The notes: generated from the sequence alone by a model not told the origin. DNA of 64,000 nt from SZUA-378 sp036652815 (GCA_036652815.1 JAVVVE010000007.1:34887-98886), one strand, 5' to 3'. Positions 25,808-35,343 are shown, counted from the stretch's first letter. Numbers and translations: made by a program.

Positions 25808-26353
25808 TTACTGCTCCATCTGTCTGCCCAAGAATCCTGCCGCCGACAAAACCAGTTTAAGCTCTACCTCACTCATTTTTTCTTTGGGATCTGTTTCAAT
25901 GAGCACCACCGCTCCGATCATATCTCCCTCTGCAATAATGGGTGCAATGGCTTCGATAGTATACTCATCTGTAGGGTCATCTGTTATCATAATAAAATCT
26001 TTGTCCCCTCTGCGTGCCATGACCGATTCCCGTTTGCCAAGTTTATCCTCCAGTTCTTTACTGATAGATTTACCAAGAATATTCTTATATCCTCCCGCTG
26101 TCGCAATAAATTGGTCTCTGTCTGCAATAAGCGCCGTATGACCAGACACCTGTGCAAGACTCTCTGCATACTGTTTCGCAAAGGTACCCATCTCGCCTAT
26201 CGGAGAGTATTTCTTTAAAATAATCTCACCCTCTCTATCTGTAAATATTTCCAATGGATCAGATTCTCTGATTCGTAGCGTTCTTCTAATCTCTTTTGGA
26301 ATAACAATTCTTCCCAAATCATCTATTCTTCTTACAATTCCTGTTGCTTTCAT
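25808..26353 (-). CDS. spoVT: Stage V sporulation protein T
   Basis: Forespore transcription factor that tunes sigma-G genes. The 181-residue protein has the N-terminal AbrB swapped-hairpin DNA-binding domain (MKATGIVRRIDDLGRIVIPKEIRR, residues 1-50) and a C-terminal GAF domain (about 60-178, ALIADRDQFIATAGG). Length equals other clostridial SpoVT proteins, and the GAF domain separates it from plain AbrB. Single gene with its own terminator and a possible sigma-G promoter; GGAGG precedes the ATG. Confidence 0.96.
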   Translation of the reverse strand: MKATGIVRRIDDLGRIVIPKEIRRTLRIRESDPLEIFTDREGEIILKKYSPIGEMGTFAKQYAESLAQVSGHTALIADRDQFIATAGGYKNILGKSISKELEDKLGKRESVMARRGDKDFIMITDDPTDEYTIEAIAPIIAEGDMIGAVVLIETDPKEKMSEVELKLVLSAAGFLGRQMEQ

Positions 26354-26394
26354 AATATTATTCCTCCATTTACTTTGCTATCCGTTTCTGAAAA

Positions 26395-26424
26395 TAGTAT
26401 CTGTAAAATATAGGAATTTATACT
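26395..26424 (-). promoter_or_regulatory. Possible sigma-G/F-type promoter of spoVT
   Basis: Minus strand AGTATA (26419-26424), 17-base spacer, GATACTA (26395-26401), close to the forespore -10 consensus CATACTA. spoVT is forespore expressed in known organisms. The -35 match is partial. Confidence 0.4.
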
Positions 26425-26452
26425 CTTAATTGGAATTGTAATTGAGTTTTAC

Positions 26453-26764
26453 TTATAGTTTATTTTCATAATCTTCCAACTCGTGGAACACACCCATAAT
26501 ATACACTCTGTTTTCTTCTACTTTAAAAATCAAAAGGTAATTCATATCAGGCACTACCGCTTCCTTATATCCCTTGTGTACAAGATATTGATCTTTACAT
26601 ATCGGAAACTGATTTGGGTTATCTTCCAAGCGGTTATAAATTTCATTGATGCCATCTAATAAATGTGTAGCTGCCTGCTCGTTTTTTATCCGATAAAGTA
26701 AATGGAATATAATTCTGTCTAGTAATTCCTCAGCTTCCTCTGTTATAATCAATTTATATACCAT
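26453..26764 (-). CDS. RelE/ParE-family toxin
   Basis: A 103-residue type II toxin: MVYKLIITEEAEELLDRII start, an alpha-helical hairpin, then strands NYLLIFKVEENRVYIMGVFHE ending the RelE/ParE fold. RelE members are ribosome-dependent mRNA endonucleases and ParE members poison gyrase; sequence alone does not decide. Its ATG overlaps the antitoxin gene by 11 bases, the usual order with the antitoxin first. No transposon or integrase lies nearby, so it seems a single-locus chromosomal module. Confidence 0.85.
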   Translation of the reverse strand: MVYKLIITEEAEELLDRIIFHLLYRIKNEQAATHLLDGINEIYNRLEDNPNQFPICKDQYLVHKGYKEAVVPDMNYLLIFKVEENRVYIMGVFHELEDYENKL

Positions 26765-27014
26765 ATTTTGTCCTCATTGATATAAGTGAAGATTTTGCAT
26801 TTTTTACTTTTTCCTCTTTGATCTGCTTTTCTGATATCTCCAGTTCCCGATAAATATTTATCTGTCTCATTGTTTTCTCATAAATATCTATGCTCATTAT
26901 AACCATATCTCCATATCCGTTTTTTGTAATATAAATGGGTTCCTCCGACTTGTGGCATAAATCCGAAATTTCCGTTGTATTTTTCAAGTCTTTAATTGGA
27001 ATAATCTGTAGCAT
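26754..27014 (-). CDS. Phd/YefM-family antitoxin
   Basis: An 86-residue antitoxin starting MLQIIPIKDLKNTTEISDLCHKS, the Phd/YefM DNA-binding fold, with EPIYITKNGYGDMVIMS. The ATG has GGAGG eight bases upstream; a GTG nine bases earlier overlaps that ribosome site. The C-terminal half (RELEISEKQIKEEKVKNAK) is the likely flexible toxin-wrapping segment. It should repress its own promoter through the palindrome just upstream. Confidence 0.85.
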   Translation of the reverse strand: MLQIIPIKDLKNTTEISDLCHKSEEPIYITKNGYGDMVIMSIDIYEKTMRQINIYRELEISEKQIKEEKVKNAKSSLISMRTKYGI

Positions 27015-27036
27015 AGCATACACCTCCTTTCATTGT

Positions 27037-27076
27037 ATTATGGGATAATTATACCATAATTATCCCATAATCTCAA
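27037..27076 (-). promoter_or_regulatory. Toxin-antitoxin promoter with perfect palindromic operator
   Basis: Promoter on the minus strand: TTGAGA (27071-27076), 17-base spacer, TATAAT (27048-27053). A perfect 16-base inverted repeat, ATTATGGGATAATTAT / ATAATTATCCCATAAT with a three-base centre (27037-27071), covers the spacer and -10. Its place between promoter and antitoxin start is that of a classic autorepression operator. Confidence 0.85.
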
Positions 27077-27137
27077 GTTTGCATTCTGTTTTTTATATTT
27101 TATCTTCCCAATAACCTTCTAAGCCATGCCTTACCCA

Positions 27138-28193
27138 TCACTGCACGATCTGCACCTGTGCAATCTGATTTGCCTGTATATCAAACTGGAACACACCATG
27201 CCCATGCCCATGTTCTACCAGATAATAATGGTTCTGAAAGGTCGAGATGGCATAGGGCGTCCCGGGTGTCTCTCTGACAGATTCCAATTCATCATAAATA
27301 TCTTCATAATCCCCTGCTTGTAGCTGTGTCAAATCGGTTGTTCTGATTATGGTAGCGGCATCTTGATTGCCCTCTTTATCCGTTGAAACAGTCAGATAAT
27401 AATATTTTCCAATCGGGTAAACTTGTACTAAACCGGCTATCTCATCCGGAACCGGATACGTATGTGTGACTTCTAATGCCGGAAAACTGGTTTGCACAAT
27501 CAGCCCATTGGTAGCGGGGAAATATGCCTTATCACCGTCAATCGTAAAAGAACGACAGTATGTGTCTTGCATCAGGGGAATCTCCTTCACATCTACCACA
27601 GACACACTGTCATCATCCGCGGTTTTGAGTACATAAAGCTCTCCTGTCATAGAACTGAGTACATAGAACGCTTCGCTGGCATCATCATAGATCATATAGT
27701 GTGGTCTTGTACCCACCGATGTTAAAGTCTGTGTATGAATAAATTTATCTGCCTTTTTTTGATATACCAATATTCTGTGATTCTCTGTATCATCTATAAG
27801 GTATACACTGCCGTCACTTACTATGGTATGTCCTCTATTCATCTTGTCCGTCATAACGTACCACTCTGTCAGAGGTACCTGCAGATTCTCACTATAGATG
27901 ACCTGATTGTGATAGCAATCCACGATGAAATAAAGTCCATCTATATATTTAACATCTGTAGGTACGCTTAATGCACCCTGTACATTATGCGGCACTTCCA
28001 TATTCTGTATCTGTGCATCACTTATCTCGGGTTCTGTAATGCTATTGACCTGCGCTATTTTTTCTTCCACCTTGAGACCTGTTTCCTCAGCCGTCGGCAT
28101 CCCGGTCTGGGTACTTATCTTTACCACACTGCAGGATGTGACTATGATTGTAAACAGCAGGCAGCAAAATATTATTTCTATTTTTCTCATCAT
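27138..28193 (-). CDS. Lipoprotein with beta-propeller-like repeats
   Basis: A 351-residue lipoprotein: signal peptide with lipobox VTSC (Cys21), then a Thr/Glu-rich linker, then repeated short strand blocks (SVPTDVKYIDGLYFIVD, TRPHYMIYDDASEAFYVLSSMTGELYVLK, GDKAYFPATNGLIVQ) like an NHL or six-bladed propeller. A His/Gly run HGHGHG stands near the C-terminus. No catalytic motif seen. Its ATG overlaps the mfd stop by four bases (ATGA), so it is translationally coupled to mfd although the functions are not obviously related. Confidence 0.75.
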   Translation of the reverse strand: MMRKIEIIFCCLLFTIIVTSCSVVKISTQTGMPTAEETGLKVEEKIAQVNSITEPEISDAQIQNMEVPHNVQGALSVPTDVKYIDGLYFIVDCYHNQVIYSENLQVPLTEWYVMTDKMNRGHTIVSDGSVYLIDDTENHRILVYQKKADKFIHTQTLTSVGTRPHYMIYDDASEAFYVLSSMTGELYVLKTADDDSVSVVDVKEIPLMQDTYCRSFTIDGDKAYFPATNGLIVQTSFPALEVTHTYPVPDEIAGLVQVYPIGKYYYLTVSTDKEGNQDAATIIRTTDLTQLQAGDYEDIYDELESVRETPGTPYAISTFQNHYYLVEHGHGHGVFQFDIQANQIAQVQIVQ

Positions 28194-31100
28194 TTATTTA
28201 CCAGTATCTCCATATCCACCAATAATCTTTCTGTTAATGCCAATAACTGCTCTGCATCTTTTTCCACAACACCACACTTCTTATAACGATAGAAAAAGCA
28301 AGGAACTCCTTTCGGATTAAATTGTAATTTCCCTTTGTGCTGTGCCAGCAGTTCCGGTATTTTGGCAACTTCCAGCGCCGCATTTTCCAACATGGTAAAT
28401 TGTAATGTCTCACTCTTCCCTTTGACCTCTGCAATATACAACCGATGTGCCCTGACACGAATCAATGCAATACGTAATAAGTTCTCTACTGATTTCGGTG
28501 TCGTTCCGAAACGATCCAGAAGTTCTTCTTTCATATCATCACATTCTGCCTGATTCTCAATCCCGGCGATTCGTTTGTAGATATCTAATTTTTGAATCTC
28601 ATTCAAGATATATTCCGGTGGAATATAAGCATCCACATCCACTTCAACCGTTGTATTAAAGTCCTCTTTGAGATCGATACCTTTCTGTTTTTTAACAGCT
28701 TCATTGAGCATCTTGCAATAGAGATCATAGCCGACGGCTTCCATATGTCCATGTTGTTTCGCACCCAGAATATTACCCGCACCCCGAATCTCCAGATCAC
28801 GCATCGCTATCTTAAATCCACTGCCAAGATCGGTAAATTCTTTAATCGCCTGCAGCCTCTTCTCTGCTACTTCCTTAAGCATCTTATCTTTTCTATACAT
28901 GAGGAATGCATAGGCAGTTCGGTTAGAACGACCCACACGACCTCTAAGCTGATAGAGCTGAGACAGGCCCATATTATCGGAATCATGGATAATCATCGTA
29001 TTAACATTGGCAATATCCAATCCTGTCTCTATAATCGTTGTGGAAACCAGAACATCAATCTCTCCATTGATGAAATCATACATGATACGTTCCAGTTCAT
29101 GTTCCTTCATCTGACCATGTGCAAATGCCACATTGGCTTCCGGCACTAAGGTCTGTATTGTGGCTGCTACATCCGCAATATTTTCAACGCGGTTGTAAAC
29201 ATAATATACCTGCCCTTCTCTGGATAACTCGCGTACGATTGCTTCCCGAACCATCTCTTCATTATATTCCATGACATAAGTCTGGATCGGCATACGATCG
29301 TTGGGCGGTTCTTCCAATACACTCATATCCCGAATGCCCACCAGACTCATATGCAGAGTACGCGGTATAGGCGTCGCCGTAAGCGTTAATACATCGACAT
29401 CATCTTTTACCTTTTTTATCTTTTCTTTATGGGATACTCCAAAGCGCTGCTCTTCATCGATGATAAGCAGACCTAAGTCTTTATATACCAGATCTTTAGA
29501 CAATACGCGATGTGTCCCTATCACGATGTCAACCATTCCCTTCTTTAGGTCTTCGATGGTCTTCTTCTGTTCTGCTGCCGTTCGAAACCTCGACATTAAA
29601 TCAATACGGACGGGATAGTTCTTCATGCGCTGTACAAACGTATTATAATGCTGTTGCGCCAGAATCGTCGTAGGAACCAGAAATACCACCTGTTTACCTT
29701 CCTGCACTGCCTTAAAAGCCGCTCTGATTGCGACTTCTGTTTTTCCATATCCAACATCTCCGCAGATTAAGCGATCCATGATCTTCTTGCTTTCCATATC
29801 TGCTTTCGTGGCTTCAATAGCTGTTAATTGATCCTCCGTCTCATCATAAGAGAACATCTCTTCAAATTCAGTCTGCCACACTGTGTCTGACCCAAATTGA
29901 TAACCTTCCTTCTGCTGTCGGATGGCATAAAGCTCTACTAAATCCTTGGCGACCTCACTGACAGCCCCTTTGACTTTTGTTTTGGTTTTATTCCACTCAG
30001 GTGACCCGAGCTTATTTAATTTAGGTCGTTTCGTAGCATTTGCCGATGCATATTTTTGGATGACATCCAGACCGGTAGCCAGAATATATAGATTCCCACC
30101 ATCTCGATATTGAATCTTCATATAATCCTTGGTAACATGGTCTATCTCTACCTTTTCAATCCCCTGATACACACCCAATCCATGACTCTCATGAACAACA
30201 TAGTCTCCTACCTGCAGTTGTGCAAAATCCTGTATCTTCTGTCCTTCGTATATCTTCTTTTTTTTCTTTTTCTTCTTCTCGCCACCAAAGATATCACTAT
30301 CGGCAATCACAACAAATCGCAGTAAAGGATATTCAAATCCCCTTAAGATCCGCCCATGTGCAGTCATGACTTCCCCCGGTAATATCTCCCGATCTAGTGT
30401 ATCACTGTAAAAGCAGGTAATCTCTTCCCCGAGGATGTCTTCTGCCAATCGCTTAGCTCTTGTTCTGGAGCCTGATAAAAGGAGGACACGATATCCTTTT
30501 TTCTTGTATTTCTTAAGATCTGACACCAGATTCTCAAAACTGCTGTTATAAGATGGGATGGACTTTGCAGTAATCGCATATTTATGTTCTATCGAAATCA
30601 ATGGATTCTTCACATCCAGCGTCGCTAAAGACACGAGCGGATATCCACTCATCCGAGCCGTGGTCTCTTCCATAGAATATAAGAGTTCCATCTGTCCCGG
30701 CAGAATATATCCCTTTTCCGCTCTGTGAATCATACTTTCGGAAAATTCCAATTCTACTGCTCTGGCATGTTCTGCAATACGATGAGATTCGTCTAAAAAC
30801 AAGCACAGTGAAGTACCCTTGAACAAATCAAGAAGGGATCCTGTATCATGATAAAAATAGCTGATATAACTCTCTATATTAGCATAGGACTTAAACTCTA
30901 CTATCTGTTCCTTTAATTCTTCCCATTGCTTCTTAATACGATGTGCTTCTTCTGTCTTAAAGCTTTGACGTAATTTGGATTCCACCGCTTCCGCATCTGC
31001 TTGGATCTCCTGTAATCCTTCTTCAATCTGTTCCGGTGTTAAGATAAGCTCTGTTGCCGGAAAGATACGGATACTCTCTTGTGGTTCGATAGAACGCTGA

Positions 31101-31723
31101 CTTAACAGATCGAAACTGCGAATAGATTCTATCTCTTCTCCCCATAGCTCAATACGATACGGATTCTCTTCCGTCAGATCAAAGATATCTATAATACCTC
31201 CTCTGATCGCAAACTGTCCCGCTGCTTCCACTTGATAGTTTTTTTCATACCCCATCTTAACTAAAGAAGTGGCCAGCTTATTCTCATCTACTTCCATTCC
31301 CTTGGCAAGTGTAATGACATTATCTTCTAAAATATGCAGCGGCGCCTGTCTGGTCATCAGGCTGTCAAACGTGGTAATAATCGTACAGGGTGTTTTCTCC
31401 AATATCTTACGAAAACATCTCATACGTTCCATCGTTAGCTGATTACTGTGAACATCCGCCTGATAAAAAATCAGATCCTTTGCCGGAAAAATAGTGACAT
31501 CCTTGTCATATAATTTGTAATCTTCATAAAGCTCCTTGGCTTTCAGATCACTATAAGTCAAAATAATCTTATAGGTAAATCCTCCACTTAATCCATATAT
31601 CATATGCAGCTTCTGGGAATCTACACAACCTGTAAACGCAATACTGCAAGGGGATGTCTGTAATATCCCGGCCGCCTGCTCAAACTCTCCCATTTCCCAT
31701 AAAGGGGCATTTAATGCTCTCAA
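28190..31723 (-). CDS. mfd: Transcription-repair coupling factor
   Basis: Removes stalled RNA polymerase from lesions and recruits UvrA. The 1177-residue protein has the UvrB-like N-terminal module, the RNA polymerase interaction domain beginning around residue 500 (DYVVHESHGLGVYQGIEKV), the translocase motor with Walker A GDVGYGKTE (about 660), DEEQRFG and GRVGRSNRTAYAFLMY, and the C-terminal regulatory domain. A run of eight lysines precedes the RNA polymerase domain, as often seen in this family. Start is TTG with GAGG seven bases upstream, 16 bases after pth. Part of a pth-mfd-lipoprotein unit. Confidence 0.96.
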   Translation of the reverse strand: MRALNAPLWEMGEFEQAAGILQTSPCSIAFTGCVDSQKLHMIYGLSGGFTYKIILTYSDLKAKELYEDYKLYDKDVTIFPAKDLIFYQADVHSNQLTMERMRCFRKILEKTPCTIITTFDSLMTRQAPLHILEDNVITLAKGMEVDENKLATSLVKMGYEKNYQVEAAGQFAIRGGIIDIFDLTEENPYRIELWGEEIESIRSFDLLSQRSIEPQESIRIFPATELILTPEQIEEGLQEIQADAEAVESKLRQSFKTEEAHRIKKQWEELKEQIVEFKSYANIESYISYFYHDTGSLLDLFKGTSLCLFLDESHRIAEHARAVELEFSESMIHRAEKGYILPGQMELLYSMEETTARMSGYPLVSLATLDVKNPLISIEHKYAITAKSIPSYNSSFENLVSDLKKYKKKGYRVLLLSGSRTRAKRLAEDILGEEITCFYSDTLDREILPGEVMTAHGRILRGFEYPLLRFVVIADSDIFGGEKKKKKKKKIYEGQKIQDFAQLQVGDYVVHESHGLGVYQGIEKVEIDHVTKDYMKIQYRDGGNLYILATGLDVIQKYASANATKRPKLNKLGSPEWNKTKTKVKGAVSEVAKDLVELYAIRQQKEGYQFGSDTVWQTEFEEMFSYDETEDQLTAIEATKADMESKKIMDRLICGDVGYGKTEVAIRAAFKAVQEGKQVVFLVPTTILAQQHYNTFVQRMKNYPVRIDLMSRFRTAAEQKKTIEDLKKGMVDIVIGTHRVLSKDLVYKDLGLLIIDEEQRFGVSHKEKIKKVKDDVDVLTLTATPIPRTLHMSLVGIRDMSVLEEPPNDRMPIQTYVMEYNEEMVREAIVRELSREGQVYYVYNRVENIADVAATIQTLVPEANVAFAHGQMKEHELERIMYDFINGEIDVLVSTTIIETGLDIANVNTMIIHDSDNMGLSQLYQLRGRVGRSNRTAYAFLMYRKDKMLKEVAEKRLQAIKEFTDLGSGFKIAMRDLEIRGAGNILGAKQHGHMEAVGYDLYCKMLNEAVKKQKGIDLKEDFNTTVEVDVDAYIPPEYILNEIQKLDIYKRIAGIENQAECDDMKEELLDRFGTTPKSVENLLRIALIRVRAHRLYIAEVKGKSETLQFTMLENAALEVAKIPELLAQHKGKLQFNPKGVPCFFYRYKKCGVVEKDAEQLLALTERLLVDMEILVNK

Positions 31724-31739
31724 TTCGCTACCTCTGTTC

Positions 31740-32327
31740 CTATTCTGTTTCCTGCTTCGTTATCTTCTTATTATATCGATTCATAGCTTCGTCTGTTTTA
31801 TCTGCTATCATTAATTTCACAGCTTCACATGCCTGATGTCCACTTTGATCCATAACAGCACGCTCTTCCTTGGTAAAATGCCCTAATACATAATCAGCCA
31901 GGTCATATCCTTTGGGTTTCTCTCCAACCCCCATCTTGATCCGTAAAAAAGTATCGTTCCCTAACTGTGCAATAATATTCTTGAGTCCGTTATGTCCACC
32001 GGCACTGCCTTTCTTACGAATACGCACCTGTCCTACCTCAAGGCTTACATCATCATGGATAATAATAAGTTCATCGGCAGCATCTATCTTATAATAGTCT
32101 ATGAGTGCTCGTACACTTTCACCACTAAGATTCATAAAAGTCTGCGGTTTTGCTAAGATAACTTTATGTCCCTCTATCACGCCTTTCCCGATCAGTGCTT
32201 TATGCTTTTGCTCTGTAATGGAGATTCCGGCATCTTTCGCCATCATATCCACGACATCAAACCCTATATTATGCCGCGTATTCTCATATTCCCGTTTGGG
32301 ATTTCCCAAACCAACGATCACATACAT
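31740..32327 (-). CDS. pth: Peptidyl-tRNA hydrolase
   Basis: Recycles stalled peptidyl-tRNA. With the ATG at 32327 the protein is 195 residues, the family length, and starts MYVIVGLGNPKREYENTRHNIGFD with the catalytic His20; an upstream ATG would add 22 atypical residues. The central KPQTFMNLSGESV and HDDVSLEVGQVRIRKKGSAGGHNGLK are diagnostic. First gene of the unit with mfd; promoter may overlap the preceding spoVG terminator, where TTGACA lies 17 bases before TAATCT, but this is weak. Confidence 0.95.
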   Translation of the reverse strand: MYVIVGLGNPKREYENTRHNIGFDVVDMMAKDAGISITEQKHKALIGKGVIEGHKVILAKPQTFMNLSGESVRALIDYYKIDAADELIIIHDDVSLEVGQVRIRKKGSAGGHNGLKNIIAQLGNDTFLRIKMGVGEKPKGYDLADYVLGHFTKEERAVMDQSGHQACEAVKLMIADKTDEAMNRYNKKITKQETE

Positions 32328-32372
32328 CCGTCTCTTCCTTCTTCCTATTATAAGTTCTTCTGTTAGATTACT

Positions 32373-32410
32373 AAAAAAAAGTAGGGATGTCAATTGACCT
32401 TCCCTACTTT
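32373..32410 (-). terminator. Intrinsic terminator of spoVG
   Basis: Minus strand AAAGTAGGGA pairs with TCCCTACTTT, with the inner palindrome GTCAATTGAC, followed by a T run (32373-32380). Confidence 0.85.
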
Positions 32411-32426
32411 ATCTTAGATTATATTG

Positions 32427-32708
32427 CTATTCGCTAACTTCCATCGTTGGTTCTTGTAAAGACTTCTCATAATACTCTAATATAATGCTCTGAATAGCAT
32501 CTCTGGTAGAAGAATTAATAGGATGTGCAATGTCTCTATAAGCTCCGTCTGTTGACTTCTTGCTTGGCATGGCAATAAAGAGTCCCTTCTCTCCTTCAAT
32601 TACTTTAATATCATGGACTACAAATTCATTATCAATGGTAATCGATACAATCGCCTTCATCTTCCCTTCTTTGGCAATCTTACGAACACGTACATCTGTA
32701 ATCTTCAT
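32427..32708 (-). CDS. spoVG: SpoVG RNA/DNA-binding regulator
   Basis: A 93-residue protein with the SpoVG core MKITDVRVRKI, KAIVSITIDNEFVVHDIKVIEG and GLFIAMPSKK. Family members bind nucleic acid and affect septation, sporulation and other genes. AAGGGGGAG precedes the ATG. The gene lies 21 bases after glgD on the same strand, so it may be partly transcribed from the glgCD promoter; it ends in a strong terminator. Confidence 0.96.
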   Translation of the reverse strand: MKITDVRVRKIAKEGKMKAIVSITIDNEFVVHDIKVIEGEKGLFIAMPSKKSTDGAYRDIAHPINSSTRDAIQSIILEYYEKSLQEPTMEVSE

Positions 32709-32729
32709 CTAAACTCCCCCTTCTGCATA

Positions 32730-33848
32730 TTAGAGAATATATCTCTCATTCTTCTCTATCACAATCTCGATACCCTCTTCTCCTTTATGATACGAGTTTG
32801 CACGGATGGTGTCTCTGCTCTCTACAATGCAATTTTCAATGTGAGTATTATCACCTATGTATACTCCATTTAAAACAATGGAATTCTTAATGTAACAATT
32901 GTTCCCAATGAATACTTTTTTGAAGATAACAGAGTCTTCTACAGTTCCGTTCACAATACAGCCACTGGAGATTAAACTGTTGCGAATCTGTGCTCCCACG
33001 TTGTACTTTGCCGGAGGCAGATCCTCTACCTTAGAGTACACATTCGGATATTGTTTGAAGAAATAATCTCTTACTTCCGGTTTGAGAAAATCCATGTTAG
33101 TATTAAAATAATCTTCTACCGAAGCTATATTTCTCCAATATTCCGTTATCTTATAACCATACATCTTTTTTAAATTCTTATAGCGAATCAGAATATCAGT
33201 TACAAAATCATGTCTGTCCTCTTCTGCGGAGCGTTCAATCAACTCAATTAACTGTCTTCTTCTGATTACATAAATACCACAAGATATCGTATTGGATCTG
33301 GCAACAATTGGTTTCTCTTCAAAATCTTCGATTCTACATTCCTCATTCATCTTTAGGGTTCCGTATCTCTCTACTTCTTCCCCTGCCACGATATCTTTGC
33401 AAACTACTGTAATATCTGCTTTCTTCTCAATATGATATTCCAATACCTTATTATAATCCATCTTATAGACACAATCACCCGAGGTAATGACTACGTATGG
33501 TTCATGACTGCTCTTTAAAAAAGAAAGATTCTGATAGATAGTATCCGCAGTTCCTCGATACCAGTTGCTGTTATCTGCCGTAACTGTCGGTGTAAACACA
33601 TAAAGTCCACCTTGCTTACGTCCAAAATCCCACCATTTGGATGAACTCAAATGTTCATTCAGACTTCTGGCATTATATTGTGTAAATACTGCCACTTTTT
33701 GAATGTGTGAATTAGACATATTGCTCAGTGCAAAATCTATACTACGGTAGCTGCCCGCAATTGGCATCGCTGCAATAGCACGTTTTTGTGATAATTCTTT
33801 CATTCGATGGTTATTACCACCCGCTAAAATGATTCCTATTGCTCGCAC
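32730..33848 (-). CDS. glgD: Glucose-1-phosphate adenylyltransferase, GlgD regulatory-type subunit
   Basis: Partner of GlgC in the two-subunit ADP-glucose pyrophosphorylase of Firmicutes. The 372-residue protein has a nucleotidyltransferase-like domain and a left-handed beta-helix tail (SLISSGCIVNGTVEDSVIFKKVFIGNN). The catalytic GGxGxRL loop is replaced by GGNNHRM, and GDH by GDC (SGDCVYKMDY), as in the non-catalytic GlgD class. Starts with GTG whose G is the last base of the glgC TAG, so the pair is translationally coupled. Confidence 0.93.
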   Translation of the reverse strand: MRAIGIILAGGNNHRMKELSQKRAIAAMPIAGSYRSIDFALSNMSNSHIQKVAVFTQYNARSLNEHLSSSKWWDFGRKQGGLYVFTPTVTADNSNWYRGTADTIYQNLSFLKSSHEPYVVITSGDCVYKMDYNKVLEYHIEKKADITVVCKDIVAGEEVERYGTLKMNEECRIEDFEEKPIVARSNTISCGIYVIRRRQLIELIERSAEEDRHDFVTDILIRYKNLKKMYGYKITEYWRNIASVEDYFNTNMDFLKPEVRDYFFKQYPNVYSKVEDLPPAKYNVGAQIRNSLISSGCIVNGTVEDSVIFKKVFIGNNCYIKNSIVLNGVYIGDNTHIENCIVESRDTIRANSYHKGEEGIEIVIEKNERYIL

Positions 33849-35119
33849 TATTCATCACCTGCCTTAATCAATGACCTGCCACTTTCCAGGTTACCATTCA
33901 CATAATCTGCATCGCTCGTCACTCCAAAGATAACTGAATTCTTACCTACTGTAATGTTATTGGGAATCACGCTCTGCTCACCTACTGTTACCAATCCGTG
34001 ATCATAAATATGCGGATCTGTTTCATTCTCTTTCTCTTCTCCGATGCCTAGCTGTACATGATTGCCTATCTTGACATTCTCTGCAATAATGCCTTTATTA
34101 ATCTCACAATCATTGCCTATGACAGTATCGTTCATAATAATAGAATCTCTGATAATCGTGTTCTCTCCTATCGTTACTTCACAGCCGATAACCGAATTAT
34201 ATACTTTACCACATATGGTCGAACCGGAACCAATAATGCTCTTCTCTATCACACTGGTAGCGGAAACATACTGTGGTGGAAGTGTAATATTCTTAGTATA
34301 AATCTTCCAATATTCTTCATATAGATTAAACTCCGGAACGATATCAATCAACTCCATATTTGCTTCCCAATAAGAATGCAGAGTGCCGACATCTTTCCAA
34401 TAACCGTTGTATTCATATGCATAAAGCGGAGCTTTTTGTTCATGGCAATGTGGAATAACATGCTTGCCAAAATCCAGTGCCGGTTGGTCTGCCATCTCGA
34501 TTAATGCCTGCTTAAGAGTCTTCCAGTTAAAGATATAGATACCCATGGATGCCAGATTGCTCCTAGGATGCTCCGGTTTTTCTTCAAAATCTGTAATCTT
34601 TCGATTCTCATCAGTAATGACAATACCAAATCGCTTTGCTTCTTCCAATGGTACCGGCATAGCCGCAATCGTAACTTCCGCTCCATTCTTCTTATGGAAG
34701 TCCAACATCACTTCATAATCCATTTTATAGATATGGTCCCCTGATAAAATCAGGACATATTCCGGATTAAAAGTTTCCATGTAATCAATGTTTTGGTAGA
34801 TCGCATTTGCAGTTCCCGTATACCATTCACTTCCTGTTCCCTTCTCATACGGAGGCAGTATACTGACACCGCCTATATTTCTATCAAGATCCCACGGAAT
34901 ACCAATCCCTATATGTGTATTCAATCTCAATGGTCGATACTGTGTCAGAACACCCACTGTATCAATACCTGAATTAATACAATTACTCAATGGAAAATCA
35001 ATAATGCGGTATTTGCCACCAAAAGCAACTGCCGGTTTTGCTACTTTGGAAGTGAGAACTCCCAATCTACTGCCCTGCCCTCCAGCCAGTAGCATAGCTA
35101 TCATTTCTTTTTTAATCAT
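33848..35119 (-). CDS. glgC: Glucose-1-phosphate adenylyltransferase, catalytic subunit
   Basis: Makes ADP-glucose for glycogen synthesis. The 423-residue protein starts MIKKEMIAMLLAGGQGSRLGVLTSKVAKPAV with an intact nucleotide loop, keeps SGDHIYKMDY and the glucose-1-phosphate residues FEEKP, and ends in the beta-helix (EKSIIGSGSTICGKVYNSVIG). GAGGTGATGGT precedes the ATG. First in the glgC-glgD operon; glgA is not in the window. Confidence 0.95.
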   Translation of the reverse strand: MIKKEMIAMLLAGGQGSRLGVLTSKVAKPAVAFGGKYRIIDFPLSNCINSGIDTVGVLTQYRPLRLNTHIGIGIPWDLDRNIGGVSILPPYEKGTGSEWYTGTANAIYQNIDYMETFNPEYVLILSGDHIYKMDYEVMLDFHKKNGAEVTIAAMPVPLEEAKRFGIVITDENRKITDFEEKPEHPRSNLASMGIYIFNWKTLKQALIEMADQPALDFGKHVIPHCHEQKAPLYAYEYNGYWKDVGTLHSYWEANMELIDIVPEFNLYEEYWKIYTKNITLPPQYVSATSVIEKSIIGSGSTICGKVYNSVIGCEVTIGENTIIRDSIIMNDTVIGNDCEINKGIIAENVKIGNHVQLGIGEEKENETDPHIYDHGLVTVGEQSVIPNNITVGKNSVIFGVTSDADYVNGNLESGRSLIKAGDE

Positions 35120-35174
35120 ACCATCACCTCTTCCCGTCTCCTACTTAACTCGTAGGCTCATTTCAAGTAAAACA

Positions 35175-35203
35175 ATTATAACATATAGCCATCTCAAAGT
35201 GAA
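35175..35203 (-). promoter_or_regulatory. Promoter of glgC-glgD
   Basis: Minus strand TTCACT (35198-35203), 17-base spacer, perfect TATAAT (35175-35180), about 55 bases before the start. Confidence 0.55.
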
Positions 35204-35343
35204 TGTTTTTTGTGAAAATTGTTGTTTTATTACAAGTTTTCTGTGTATTTTACTATATTTTGTATATTGCACGTTTTTTTGCACTATACATGCTAATCAT
35301 ACATGATTTTTATAAAAGTATTTTTTCTATTTTCATATTTTGA

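Noticed and set aside
25646..26218. A 190-codon plus-strand reading frame across the spoVT terminator
   Set aside because: It runs through the hexamer repeat, the terminator and antisense to spoVT; no start signal.
28592..29149. A 185-codon plus-strand reading frame inside mfd
   Set aside because: Shadow of mfd; no ribosome site and no recognisable domain.
30241..30300. Frameshift or slippery site in the lysine run of mfd
   Set aside because: Lysine-rich stretches are usual before the RNA polymerase domain in this family and the frame continues intact.
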